Assembly: GCF_003353065.1 (NCBI RefSeq)
Contig: NZ_CP027806.1
Coordinates: 620,001 to 684,000, forward strand
From: Cyclonatronum proteinivorum
GTDB lineage: Bacteria; Bacteroidota; Rhodothermia; Balneolales; Cyclonatronaceae
Direction: 5' to 3'
DNA length: 64,000 nt
Of the stretch, positions 44,242 through 53,882 are shown in pieces. The position numbers and the translations under genes are program-made. The first letter of the stretch is position 1, and the number at the start of each line of letters is the position of its first letter. The notes below the pieces were generated by a model. That model made no database searches and was not told the origin of the DNA. It worked only from the letters and a program-made list of their open reading frames with translations.

Positions 44242-45426
44242 TCAATCCCCCCACTCAAATAAACTCATCTGTATGGGGGCTGTTTCAACAACGGTTTCTG
44301 GTGGTTTAAAAGGCTCGTTCAGCAGTTTTTGCAGATCAAACTTCACGAACAGGTTTACCCGAAGAAAGGCAACCATGTTGGACAAACACCAGCCATAGGT
44401 TGCGATGGCCTTCATGTACTTCAGGATCAGGATCGTAATCATTGCTGTCCAAATCTGAATAAGCACGGCATTGGTCGTGGTACCCAGAAATGATTTGATT
44501 TTGAGTAGCTGCTTGATGTCTTTGAAGAACTGTTCGATATCCCAACGGGCTCTGTACAGCTCACTGATGGTGTTTGCTGTCCAGGAAAACTGGTTGGTGA
44601 TCAGTTCGATGGTTTGATCTTTTTCGGCGTCATAAGCCACCACCCGGCGTAATTTAGCAGGATAGTTCTTATAGCTTTCAGGCTTGCTCAGTTCGACATA
44701 TTCATCGATCAGTATGTGCTGATGGCGGTTGTCTGGCAGAGGTTTTTCGGCGAGCCGCTTGAACTGGACAGATTTTTTAAGGCGTATCACAAAATAGCTG
44801 CCCTCGGTTTTCCATCGGTACAAGGTCGGAAAATCAACATAAGCGCGGTCGGCAACGACTACTGAATCCGCTGGCAACGACAATGTTTTGGCAACAGTGG
44901 AGTCGTGCGGCTTGCCATCGGTCATCTGTATAAAAACCGGCAGGCAACCGTCATAATCCAGCAGGGTATGTAGTTTTATGGCGCCCTTCTTTTTGCGGAA
45001 TTTGGCCCAATCGTACAGACCCAGACATAAACTGATGGTCGTTGAATCCAACAGCAGGATCTTGCTTTTGATCCTGAAGCGGGTTTGTCGGAAACGCCCC
45101 ATTGCAGCCAGTTTCTTCATCATCACAAAGTAGTAGTCTTTGAAAAGGCCCCACTCGCGATGCTTATTTTGATAGGAAAGCGAGGATTTACAAGGTGCTC
45201 TGTTGACACCTAAATGGTTAAGATTGCCACTGGAGGATTTTAACCCGTTACAAACATCTCGCAGGGAACTTAACTTGGAGAACTGGCAAAACAGCATAGT
45301 CACCAAATGAGTCCAGCTGGTAATACCCTTAACATGTTTGTCTGAACTGTATTTTTTAACCAGCTTTTTGAAGCCTGGTCGGTCCAGGGTCTGCATAATC
45401 TGCGCAAATAACGTTACATTGGCCAT
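44242..45426 (-). CDS. Transposase, IS4 family
   Basis: The 394-residue protein has an N-terminal DUF4372-like domain and a DDE catalytic domain. Catalytic Asp residues are probably in KILLLDSTTISL and SVVVADRAYVDF. The IS4 signature Y-x2-R-x3-E-x6-K is complete in YRARWDIEQFFKDIK. The frame is uninterrupted with ATG at 45426, so activity is likely. Confidence 0.93.
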   Translation of the reverse strand: MANVTLFAQIMQTLDRPGFKKLVKKYSSDKHVKGITSWTHLVTMLFCQFSKLSSLRDVCNGLKSSSGNLNHLGVNRAPCKSSLSYQNKHREWGLFKDYYFVMMKKLAAMGRFRQTRFRIKSKILLLDSTTISLCLGLYDWAKFRKKKGAIKLHTLLDYDGCLPVFIQMTDGKPHDSTVAKTLSLPADSVVVADRAYVDFPTLYRWKTEGSYFVIRLKKSVQFKRLAEKPLPDNRHQHILIDEYVELSKPESYKNYPAKLRRVVAYDAEKDQTIELITNQFSWTANTISELYRARWDIEQFFKDIKQLLKIKSFLGTTTNAVLIQIWTAMITILILKYMKAIATYGWCLSNMVAFLRVNLFVKFDLQKLLNEPFKPPETVVETAPIQMSLFEWGD

Positions 45427-45468
45427 AGTCAGTGATATTTTAGGTTGGGTAGGACCTCCTAAAATAAC

Positions 45469-45490
45469 AAAGCCCCGGCTTCGGGGCTTT
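45469..45490 (-). terminator. Hairpin inside the IS4 element, protecting the transposase from read-in
   Basis: The arms AAAGCCCCG (45469-45477) and CGGGGCTTT (45482-45490) are perfect with a 4-nt loop. It lies between the right end and the transposase start; many IS elements keep such a hairpin against external transcription. Confidence 0.7.
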
Positions 45491-45500
45491 CACTGGCTAC

Positions 45501-45534
45501 TTTTCAAACGTTTTGGACAGATGTGATTTTAAGC
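45501..45534 (+). repeat. Right inverted end of the IS4 element and target duplication ATTTTAAGC
   Basis: The right end (to 45525, ...CGTTTTGGACAGATGTG) mirrors the left end. The 9-bp duplication at 45526-45534 equals 44151-44159. Confidence 0.85.
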
Positions 45535-45956
45535 GTATCCCTACCCCATCCGTTTGCAATGGTTTTTGTGCAGTAAAACTCTGCTTCATCAAGGTTTTTT
45601 ACCTTTGAAATGATTACCCGATTGTGCCCCCAAGGTATTTGTGCCACAGGCTGTGGCACAAACTCATATTTTTGAGAATAAAATCTGTACCATTGACTCA
45701 TGGCATATAAATTCCTTCTTGAAAAACCTTTGATTTGGGGAAATTCCGGTTTGAGTTCAAAAGCTGTTTTTTCGATAAAATTACTTCCCCAATTTGCTTT
45801 TTGCTGCTTCTCAGCAATTGATTTTCCTATTTCCCAATACAGTTCAATTAACTGAGAATTTATTGAAAAGGCGACCTTTCTGTGCGCTTCATGTATTTTG
45901 GATTTTAAATCGCTAATCCAGTTGACAAATTCTGAAATATTTATTTCGTCACCCAT
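45526..45956 (-). pseudogene. N-terminal fragment of a YhcG/DUF1016 nuclease-type protein
   Basis: About 143 residues match the N-terminal domain of YhcG/DUF1016 proteins: FVNWISDLKSKIHEAHRK, LIELYWEIGKSIAEKQ, GFSRRNLYAMSQWYRFY, and QIPWGHNRVIISKV. Family members are usually about 330-380 residues, with a PD-(D/E)XK nuclease domain at the C-terminus; this is missing. The frame now runs into the IS4 end and stops at 45504. If the IS is removed, it would enter the antisense of the toxin gene and stop soon after, so the truncation predates the IS. Non-functional as a nuclease. Confidence 0.8.
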
Positions 45957-46096
45957 GTATTAGGAAATTTAACGTATTAGTTAGTAGCGAAATACTGTCA
46001 TACGCTCTGAAGTGCATAAACAATAAATATATAGAAAGCTATGAACTTCCTGTACAGATAAGCACTCATTATAATTATCTAATGAAATATTTAAAT

Positions 46097-46123
46097 GTGG
46101 CCTGCTGCACTCAGTGCAGCCAC
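46097..46123 (-). terminator. Hairpin at the end of the ZIP transporter gene
   Basis: The arms are 46097-46111 (GTGG, bulge CCT, GCTGCACT) and 46113-46123 (AGTGCAGCCAC). It covers the stop codon of the ZIP gene and is followed on the minus strand by AT-rich sequence. A true T tract is weak. Confidence 0.5.
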
Positions 46124-47007
46124 AACTGAAAACCAATCATCCCAAGTGCCATCAGAACCATGAGGCCGTAAACGATGGGGGCGGGGGTTTCTTCGAGGGC
46201 TTCGGGGAGGAGTTCGCGGGCGACCATCCACAGCATGGCGCCTGCGGCGAGGCCGAGGCCAAAGGGCAGGAAGAGTTTGAAGGTGAGTACGAACCAGAAG
46301 GCGGGCACGGCCATGAGCGGCTGCGGAAGGCTGCTGAAGATGCTCCAGCCAGCGGCCCCGCGAATACTGCTGCCGCGCGGTAACAGTACGAGGCTGATGG
46401 CCAGACCTTCCGGAATATTGTGTATGGCGATAGCGATGGTGATGAACACCCCGAAAGCTTCCGTTTCGCCGTAGGAGACGCCAACACCTATGCCTTCCGC
46501 GAAGGAGTGCGCGGTCATGATGCCGACAATCAGGAGCATTTTGACGGCATTGGCGCCCTGAATGCTGCCGATGGAAAGATCATCTTCCCGCCCTTTCAGC
46601 ATTTTATGGGCCGCTACCACCAATACGGCACCGGTTATCGCGCCGGCAAGGGTGCGCAGCAACGGCTGACTCACATCCCCGATGAAAGCGCCTTCAATCA
46701 ACAGTCCGATACTTGCGCCCAGCATGAGGCCGGCGGCAAGCGCGTTTCCGTAGCCCAGCCAGCTTTTGCCGATGTTTCGGGTAAACAAAAACGGAAGCGC
46801 GCCAAACCCGGTTGTGAGGGCGGTGATGCCGGCAGCCACAAAAACGAACAGCGTGGTGATGTTGCCGGTACCGGTATGCTGCCCCAGCCAGACCGAAGCC
46901 CAAACGACAAGTCCGACGAGCAGCAGTGCGGCCAAGCCGTCAAGCAGCAGGTTGTCGCTGTAGGCGCTCTGATTTTTACCGGCAGTTTTTTGGGTTTCCG
47001 GCTTCAT
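46111..47007 (-). CDS. ZIP family divalent metal transporter
   Basis: The 298-residue integral membrane protein moves zinc, iron or related metals into the cytoplasm. It has about eight membrane helices. The metal-binding helices carry TAHSFAEGIGVGVSYGE (helix IV type) and IAIHNIPEGLAISLVLLPRG (helix V type), where HNIPEG is the family signature. A short polar N-terminus (about 1-20) precedes the first helix. No neighbouring metal genes or Fur/Zur box were recognised. Metal specificity cannot be read from sequence alone. Confidence 0.88.
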   Translation of the reverse strand: MKPETQKTAGKNQSAYSDNLLLDGLAALLLVGLVVWASVWLGQHTGTGNITTLFVFVAAGITALTTGFGALPFLFTRNIGKSWLGYGNALAAGLMLGASIGLLIEGAFIGDVSQPLLRTLAGAITGAVLVVAAHKMLKGREDDLSIGSIQGANAVKMLLIVGIMTAHSFAEGIGVGVSYGETEAFGVFITIAIAIHNIPEGLAISLVLLPRGSSIRGAAGWSIFSSLPQPLMAVPAFWFVLTFKLFLPFGLGLAAGAMLWMVARELLPEALEETPAPIVYGLMVLMALGMIGFQLWLH

Positions 47008-47150
47008 TGTTTATTGCTATTGGAATGTGGACGGAAAATGGGGAGACACAGGTCTTTTCAGAAGCTACTTTAAACCCTTCCTTGTCCAAGTTTTGAACCC
47101 CTATTTGAAACCGGAACACTTCTAAACTGATGGCCACGGGTTGCGTGATC

Positions 47151-48437
47151 TCATTGCTCGCTGCAGCATGAGCTGCCCCCAAGGTTTTCTGCTGCCTGCG
47201 TGAGACCATCCAGAAAAGCGCTTCGGTGTGCGCTGTAAGCGCTGTTTGTGGCTTCCGGCCAGGTGCTCTGTATGGCTACGACGAGGTTCATTTCCGGATT
47301 GAGGTGCAGATGCTGTCCGAAGATGCCGGAACCTGCAAAGCGATCGTCGGTCATAAGCCACCAGAAATACCCGTAGCCCCGATTGGCAGGGCTTGGGTTA
47401 ACGGATTGTCCCATCCAGCCTGCGGGCAGGATTTGGGTGCCGTCGGCGTTTTGGCCTGCGTTCAGGGCGAAGTGCCCGATGCGGGCGTAGTCGCGCAGGC
47501 TTGCGCTGATGCAGCACCCGCCGTGTTCTATTTCATCTTCCCCCATCAGACTCCATGAAGCCGGATGCTCCATGCCGAAATCGAACCACAGCTTTTGCTG
47601 TGCATAGGCCGTGAGGGATTGGCCCGTTGCACGGCTGAGAAGCACGCCTGCGAGGTTGGTTTCGCCGGTGCTGTAGGTAAACACTGTTCCCGGCGCAGCA
47701 GCTCGCGGAAGTCCGCCCATGTAGGCCACAAGTTCCTCCGCGGTGCTGATGTGTTCAAGCTGCGCGACATCAGAATCGGGATCGGTGTAGTCTTCATTCC
47801 AGGCTACACCGGAGGCCATGTGCAGAAGGTTTTCAATGGTGACTCCCGCATAAGCCGAGCCCTCAAGCTCAGGGAGGTAGAGGGTCACGAGATCGTCTGT
47901 ACTGCGAATGAAACCATCCTGAACAGCTGCGCCAAACAGCATGGAAAGCACAGATTTGGTGACAGAAAAGGAAATCCACGGATCGGTTTCATTGCGGCCT
48001 TCGGCGTAGTGCTCGAGTATGATTTGGCCGTTTTTGAGTACGATAAGTCCGCTCACATCGGTCTCGCGAAGGAAATAATCCAGATCGCGCGCGCCATTAT
48101 TATAGAGGTAAAGTACATCGAAGGGTTCGAGAAGGACATCGGCCTCAGGCAGCGGAAAGGGGGTTTCAGAAGGGTGAAGAAAACGAACCGGGCCGATATG
48201 ATGGGTATTGCGGTAGCCGAACCGCATTTGATCCTGATCCCAGAATAAAATACCGGTTTCCCGCAGGGTATCCGCCATATCCTGCTCATCCTGACTTAGC
48301 GCAGCTTCCGGGAAAGAGCGCTGCAGAACAAGGTCCTCGAAGCTATGATCTGTTTGAGAATCGGTGCCGCAACTGAAAAGCAGGAGCGTGCTTATAAGTA
48401 AAAGCTGAAAAAAAGAAGGTCGGGGTAAAGCGATCAT
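47151..48437 (-). CDS. Serine beta-lactamase-fold lipoprotein (class C/esterase type)
   Basis: A lipobox is visible (LLLFSCGTDSQ), so it is exported and lipid-anchored. The 428-residue protein has the Ser-x-x-Lys motif SVTK (S158, K161) of the penicillin-binding/class C beta-lactamase superfamily, a Tyr motif in FTYSTGETNLAG and a C-terminal part (FGQHLHLNPEMNLVV) in the position of the third box. In chromosomes these are mostly esterases, D-amino acid peptidases or unknown hydrolases rather than drug-inactivating enzymes, and substrate is not predictable here. It is a single minus-strand gene, divergent from the histidine kinase gene. Confidence 0.85.
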   Translation of the reverse strand: MIALPRPSFFQLLLISTLLLFSCGTDSQTDHSFEDLVLQRSFPEAALSQDEQDMADTLRETGILFWDQDQMRFGYRNTHHIGPVRFLHPSETPFPLPEADVLLEPFDVLYLYNNGARDLDYFLRETDVSGLIVLKNGQIILEHYAEGRNETDPWISFSVTKSVLSMLFGAAVQDGFIRSTDDLVTLYLPELEGSAYAGVTIENLLHMASGVAWNEDYTDPDSDVAQLEHISTAEELVAYMGGLPRAAAPGTVFTYSTGETNLAGVLLSRATGQSLTAYAQQKLWFDFGMEHPASWSLMGEDEIEHGGCCISASLRDYARIGHFALNAGQNADGTQILPAGWMGQSVNPSPANRGYGYFWWLMTDDRFAGSGIFGQHLHLNPEMNLVVAIQSTWPEATNSAYSAHRSAFLDGLTQAAENLGGSSCCSEQ

Positions 48438-48697
48438 AGCGCAGGTTTAATAAACATGAGAAAAATAGATCCAATAAAATAAGCTGAAAAAAATGGCAAT
48501 GCGAACCGGAAACCATGCAGAAAGCTTCTGTACTTGCAGGTTTAATAAGCCCTGTTAAGGGAAATAGTTATAGGTAAGCATAAATTTACCTATTTTAGGA
48601 TGCAATTAAGCTTGAAAGTGCAACCCCATTACAAGGCAGGCTGAACTGATACCATCTGAAAAATTAATTACCAATTGTAGCCTGTGCTTTCCGGATT
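48438..48697. other. Divergent intergenic region
   Basis: The region lies between the lipoprotein gene (-) and the kinase gene (+), so it should hold both promoters. No clear promoter or operator was found by eye. Confidence 0.4.
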
Positions 48698-50908
48698 ATG
48701 TTTCTATTGCCAATAAATGATGTGTCGGTACAATGCTTAAACGGCAGGTGTTTGGGTCGCGTGGTACTGCCCTTGCTCTTGCTCTTGCTGTTGTTCGTTT
48801 TTGCGGCATGCGGTCAGGATGATATCTATGAAAATCTATCTGATGGAACTTACGAAGCGGAAATCCGGGCGCTCGATTCTCTTAAATCCGTACTAAATCA
48901 GGATTTCAGTACCGAAAACTTTGATCAGGCGATATTTCAGGTGAAGGAGCTGACGGAAGCTGATACAACCTCAGTTTTATATGTGTACGGTCTTATGTAT
49001 CAGGGGTGGTTTCATTCGACCTTTCAGCGGTACGATCAGGCGCGGTATTATTTCACAAAAGGCTACGGGGAAGCCGAACAAGCTGGTCTGTGGGAGCTTG
49101 AAATAGAACTCGCCCCCGCCGCACTATTTATGTACACAACACTGACTGAGCTTGAAAAAGCAAGGCAGTTGTATCTGCGGCTTTTAAACCTGCGCGCGCA
49201 ATATAGCTTTAATATGCGGCAGGAAAACCTGTTCAAAGCGGCTCAGGCGATGTGGCTGCAAAGTCAGAATCAAATGGCTGAAGCCCTCGAAGTTTATTTC
49301 GAAGTTGTTGAATGGTTTGAGAATGAAGGAGATGAATTCTACATCAGTAGCATGTATAATTCAATCGGGCTTGTGCTTTCACAAACCGGTAACTATGAAG
49401 AAGCTTTGGAATGGTTTGAAAAAGCTTTGGAGCGGCAATATAAGCGGCAAAACGTCGAGAACATCGACCGGACCCTCAATAATATGGGCTATGTATACCG
49501 CAGACTCGGAGACTTCGACCGCGCGATTATGTTTCTGAATGATGCTAAAACTTTTAATGAGGCGAGAGGCCGCAATCTGAGTGTCGTCCGCAATCTGTAC
49601 AATATTGGTCAGGCCTATGCGCTGTCTGAGCGGTGGGATCAGGCGCTTGCTACCTTTCAGGATGGATATGAAATAAGTGCAGCAAACGACCTGAAACCGG
49701 GCATGGCTTTTCATCAGTTCGGGATTGCGACTGTTTCGTATGAAACCGGCAGGCCCGCTGCAGAAACCCTGGTGATTTTGAACGAACTGGCAGAGCTTAT
49801 GGACAGGCACACCATCCGGGCCAATGCTGCGGATGTGTTTCGGATGCTGCATGAGCTGGAAGAAGCCGTTGGCAACTACGAGGCTTCCTTACACTGGTAC
49901 AAGAGGTACCATGAACAAGTGCTGCTAACCGATGCAGAAGAGCGCAAGCTGGCTATTGAAAATGTGCTGATCCAAAATCAGCTTGAACGTGAAAAAGCGG
50001 AAAACGCCTTTTTGAGGGATACCCTCGAGCTTAAAAGACAGGCTGAAATCTCCTTTATCCTGATTCTTCTGGTTCTTTTGCTGCTGATAGCTGTAGCGGT
50101 TGGCTTTTTAATGTACTACCGCTATTCGAGCAATGAGCTGCAGGTTGTAAACCAACAGCTTCTCAGTCAGAGTGAGAGCATTGCTTCCAAAAACAAACAG
50201 CTTCAGGAACTGGCACAGGAGCGGCAGCGGCTCATCAATGTGATTATCCATGATCTGCGGAACCCGCTGAGTGTAATTGAGTCGCTCGATGAGCTGTTTG
50301 ATCCTTCTGATGCGCAGGAAGCTGCAGAGATGAAAGACATCATGCTGCAGTCGGCCCAAAAAATGAGGCAGCTCGTAAACAGTCTGCTCACTATTTTTGA
50401 GGCGGAATCTGCTGATATATCGCGTGAGCTCAAGCCGGTTAGCATTCATCAGATGCTTCAGAAGATTGTGCACGAATACCGGCTCCTTGCTGATAAAAAA
50501 AATATACAGATTGTTTGTGAAGCCGATGAAATCACCGCTGTTTCACACCGCGCTACCCTCAACAGTATTGTTACAAACCTGTTGTCGAATGCCATTAAAT
50601 ACTCTTATCCGGATACGACCGTAACTGTCAACTTGCGCAAGCAATCGGACAGCTGGACGCTGCGTGTTCGGGATCAGGGGCAGGGCTTTTTAGAAAATGA
50701 GCGGGATAAAGTTTTCAGCCTTTTTGCTAAACTTTCGGCGAAACCAACGGCGGGAGAGTCGAGTGTAGGGGTCGGACTCTATGCCGTGAAAACATCAACC
50801 GAGCGACTTGGCGGTTCCGTTGAGATCAACTGGGCGTATCAGGATGGTGCTGAGTTTGTGTGTACCTTCCCTATTAATACAGAAAAGACTGTAGCACATG
50901 ACGCATAA
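48698..50908 (+). CDS. TPR-containing sensor histidine kinase
   Basis: An N-terminal hydrophobic segment with a lipobox-like VFAACGQ (about residues 24-40) leads into about six TPR repeats (e.g. GLVLSQTGNYEEALEWFEKAL; GYVYRRLGDFDRAIMFL). A coiled coil and a membrane helix (about 451-476) follow. The HisKA domain has H518 in IIHDLRNPLSVIE. The ATPase domain has the N box TNLLSNAIKYS, the G1 box RDQGQGFL and the G2-type SSVGVGLYAVK. The extracytoplasmic TPRs would sense a ligand or partner protein. No response regulator or HPt gene lies nearby, so it is an orphan kinase. Start ATG 48698 was taken; a later start close to the hydrophobic segment is possible. Confidence 0.88.
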   Translation: MFLLPINDVSVQCLNGRCLGRVVLPLLLLLLLFVFAACGQDDIYENLSDGTYEAEIRALDSLKSVLNQDFSTENFDQAIFQVKELTEADTTSVLYVYGLMYQGWFHSTFQRYDQARYYFTKGYGEAEQAGLWELEIELAPAALFMYTTLTELEKARQLYLRLLNLRAQYSFNMRQENLFKAAQAMWLQSQNQMAEALEVYFEVVEWFENEGDEFYISSMYNSIGLVLSQTGNYEEALEWFEKALERQYKRQNVENIDRTLNNMGYVYRRLGDFDRAIMFLNDAKTFNEARGRNLSVVRNLYNIGQAYALSERWDQALATFQDGYEISAANDLKPGMAFHQFGIATVSYETGRPAAETLVILNELAELMDRHTIRANAADVFRMLHELEEAVGNYEASLHWYKRYHEQVLLTDAEERKLAIENVLIQNQLEREKAENAFLRDTLELKRQAEISFILILLVLLLLIAVAVGFLMYYRYSSNELQVVNQQLLSQSESIASKNKQLQELAQERQRLINVIIHDLRNPLSVIESLDELFDPSDAQEAAEMKDIMLQSAQKMRQLVNSLLTIFEAESADISRELKPVSIHQMLQKIVHEYRLLADKKNIQIVCEADEITAVSHRATLNSIVTNLLSNAIKYSYPDTTVTVNLRKQSDSWTLRVRDQGQGFLENERDKVFSLFAKLSAKPTAGESSVGVGLYAVKTSTERLGGSVEINWAYQDGAEFVCTFPINTEKTVAHDA

Positions 50909-50989
50909 TTCATCAGCTTTTTGGCTATTGCCGGACCTGCATGTACGTGAATGCGATGTGATGTGCGGATTCACCGGAAGGAGCCGCGC

Positions 50990-51613
50990 ATGAATCCTTC
51001 AGATTCCGGAGAAGGTGTGGTTGACCGCAACCAAATGCTTCACATTGCCATGATCTCGGCCCTTGTCTGGCTCACGCTGGGCAGCCTGATTATATGGTTC
51101 ACCGCTGATACCGATTTCCTGGGAATTTTACAGGAAGGTCAGCCTTTCGCTTTACAGCTTGCGGGCGGCATTACAGCCGGTGCGATAATGGGCTATGCCG
51201 GCGTGAAGTTGATGCAGGTGCCTGCCTTACGTGAGGTAGCGGAACAGTTTGGCATAGTTCGCATAATTAAGGAAGCCCGGCTTACCCGCAAGGATGGCAT
51301 TTATATATCCGTTTCGGCGGGTATTTCAGAAGAATGGCTGTTTCGCGCGGCCATTCTTCCCCTCGCCGGACTTACCATTTCAACCGTGCTCTTTGTGCTC
51401 GTTCACGGATACATTAAATTCTCGAGTCGTGCGCACGTATTTTTTGCCCTGTTTATGCTGCTGCTGAGCCTTGTGCTGGGTCTGCTGTTTCTCTATCAGG
51501 GCATATTTGCTGCGATGGCTGCCCATGCCGTGTACGATATGGCTGCATTTTACGGCATCCGGCAGCACCTGCCGGAACAGGAAGAGAATGGGGCAGCGCC
51601 GCTTGAAAGCTGA
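50990..51613 (+). CDS. CPBP-family intramembrane metalloprotease
   Basis: I chose the ATG at 50990, with an AAGGAG site 6 nt upstream, over an earlier ATG at 50951. The 207-residue protein has about six membrane helices and the CPBP/CAAX protease motifs: E114-E115-x-x-x-R119 (SEEWLFR), H139 in LVHGY and H179-x-x-x-D183 (HAVYD). This family cleaves or modifies membrane proteins, and a specific substrate is unknown. The gene follows the histidine kinase by about 80 bp on the same strand and may be co-transcribed with it, so it might act on a shared signalling pathway; this is only positional. Confidence 0.85.
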   Translation: MNPSDSGEGVVDRNQMLHIAMISALVWLTLGSLIIWFTADTDFLGILQEGQPFALQLAGGITAGAIMGYAGVKLMQVPALREVAEQFGIVRIIKEARLTRKDGIYISVSAGISEEWLFRAAILPLAGLTISTVLFVLVHGYIKFSSRAHVFFALFMLLLSLVLGLLFLYQGIFAAMAAHAVYDMAAFYGIRQHLPEQEENGAAPLES

Positions 51614-51750
51614 AATCCGTTCAGAAAAACTCCGTTAAACAGAAAGGGTGGGTTGAATAGCTGTTTGTTATTGTTTTTACTTATTGTACGTCCTGGTTCA
51701 GTGCAGGCGGGCCAGAAGGTCAATGTTAAATAAAGGTTCACTCCCTGTAT

Positions 51751-51759
51751 TTATCCACA
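51751..51759 (+). promoter_or_regulatory. Perfect DnaA box upstream of gyrB
   Basis: TTATCCACA matches the DnaA consensus exactly and lies 136 bp before the gyrB start. It is the only perfect box I noted nearby, so it hints at DnaA-linked regulation rather than an origin. Confidence 0.4.
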
Positions 51760-51822
51760 TTTTGAGCGCTTAATTTTTGGCTGTGTGAAGCAATCGCAGG
51801 AAAGGGTTGTATGCGTATATAG

Positions 51823-53817
<1,995 letters not shown>

Positions 53818-53882
53818 ACCCGATTTTCATCAGGGATGGCAGGCTGAATGTTCGCCATCCTCAAAACTAATCTATTTTTTCG

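Larger units (their letters stand above)
44160..45525 (-). mobile_element. Insertion sequence, IS4 family, 1,366 bp
   Basis: The left end CACAGCTGTCCAAAACGATT and the right end read inward, CACATCTGTCCAAAACGTTT, are inverted repeats, with a 9-bp target duplication. It carries one minus-strand transposase and, between the transposase start and the right end, a terminator hairpin that blocks transcription entering from outside. It lies in the last part of the toxin gene, a second hit on the same locus. It probably remains functional. Confidence 0.9.
42168..45576 (+). pseudogene. ParE/RelE-type toxin, interrupted by two insertion sequences
   Basis: Piece one (42168-42209, GTG start) encodes VEIVWTNQALQRLN. 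Piece two (43947-44159) encodes EYIYCIAR, a TAG (43971-43973), DVATAEKWALG and a typical ParE stretch (GRIVPEYGDPKLRELIVGS, then YRLIYRIRKE). Piece three (45535-45576) gives VSLPHPFAMVFVQ and a stop. Removing each IS with one copy of its target duplication restores one continuous frame of about 98 codons, the usual ParE length. The internal TAG shows further decay after, or independent of, the insertions. No functional toxin can be made from this copy. Confidence 0.85.

Noticed and set aside
45504-45525. Last residues of the YhcG-like open frame as part of the original protein
   Set aside because: These codons lie inside the IS4 right end, so they are not part of the original gene.
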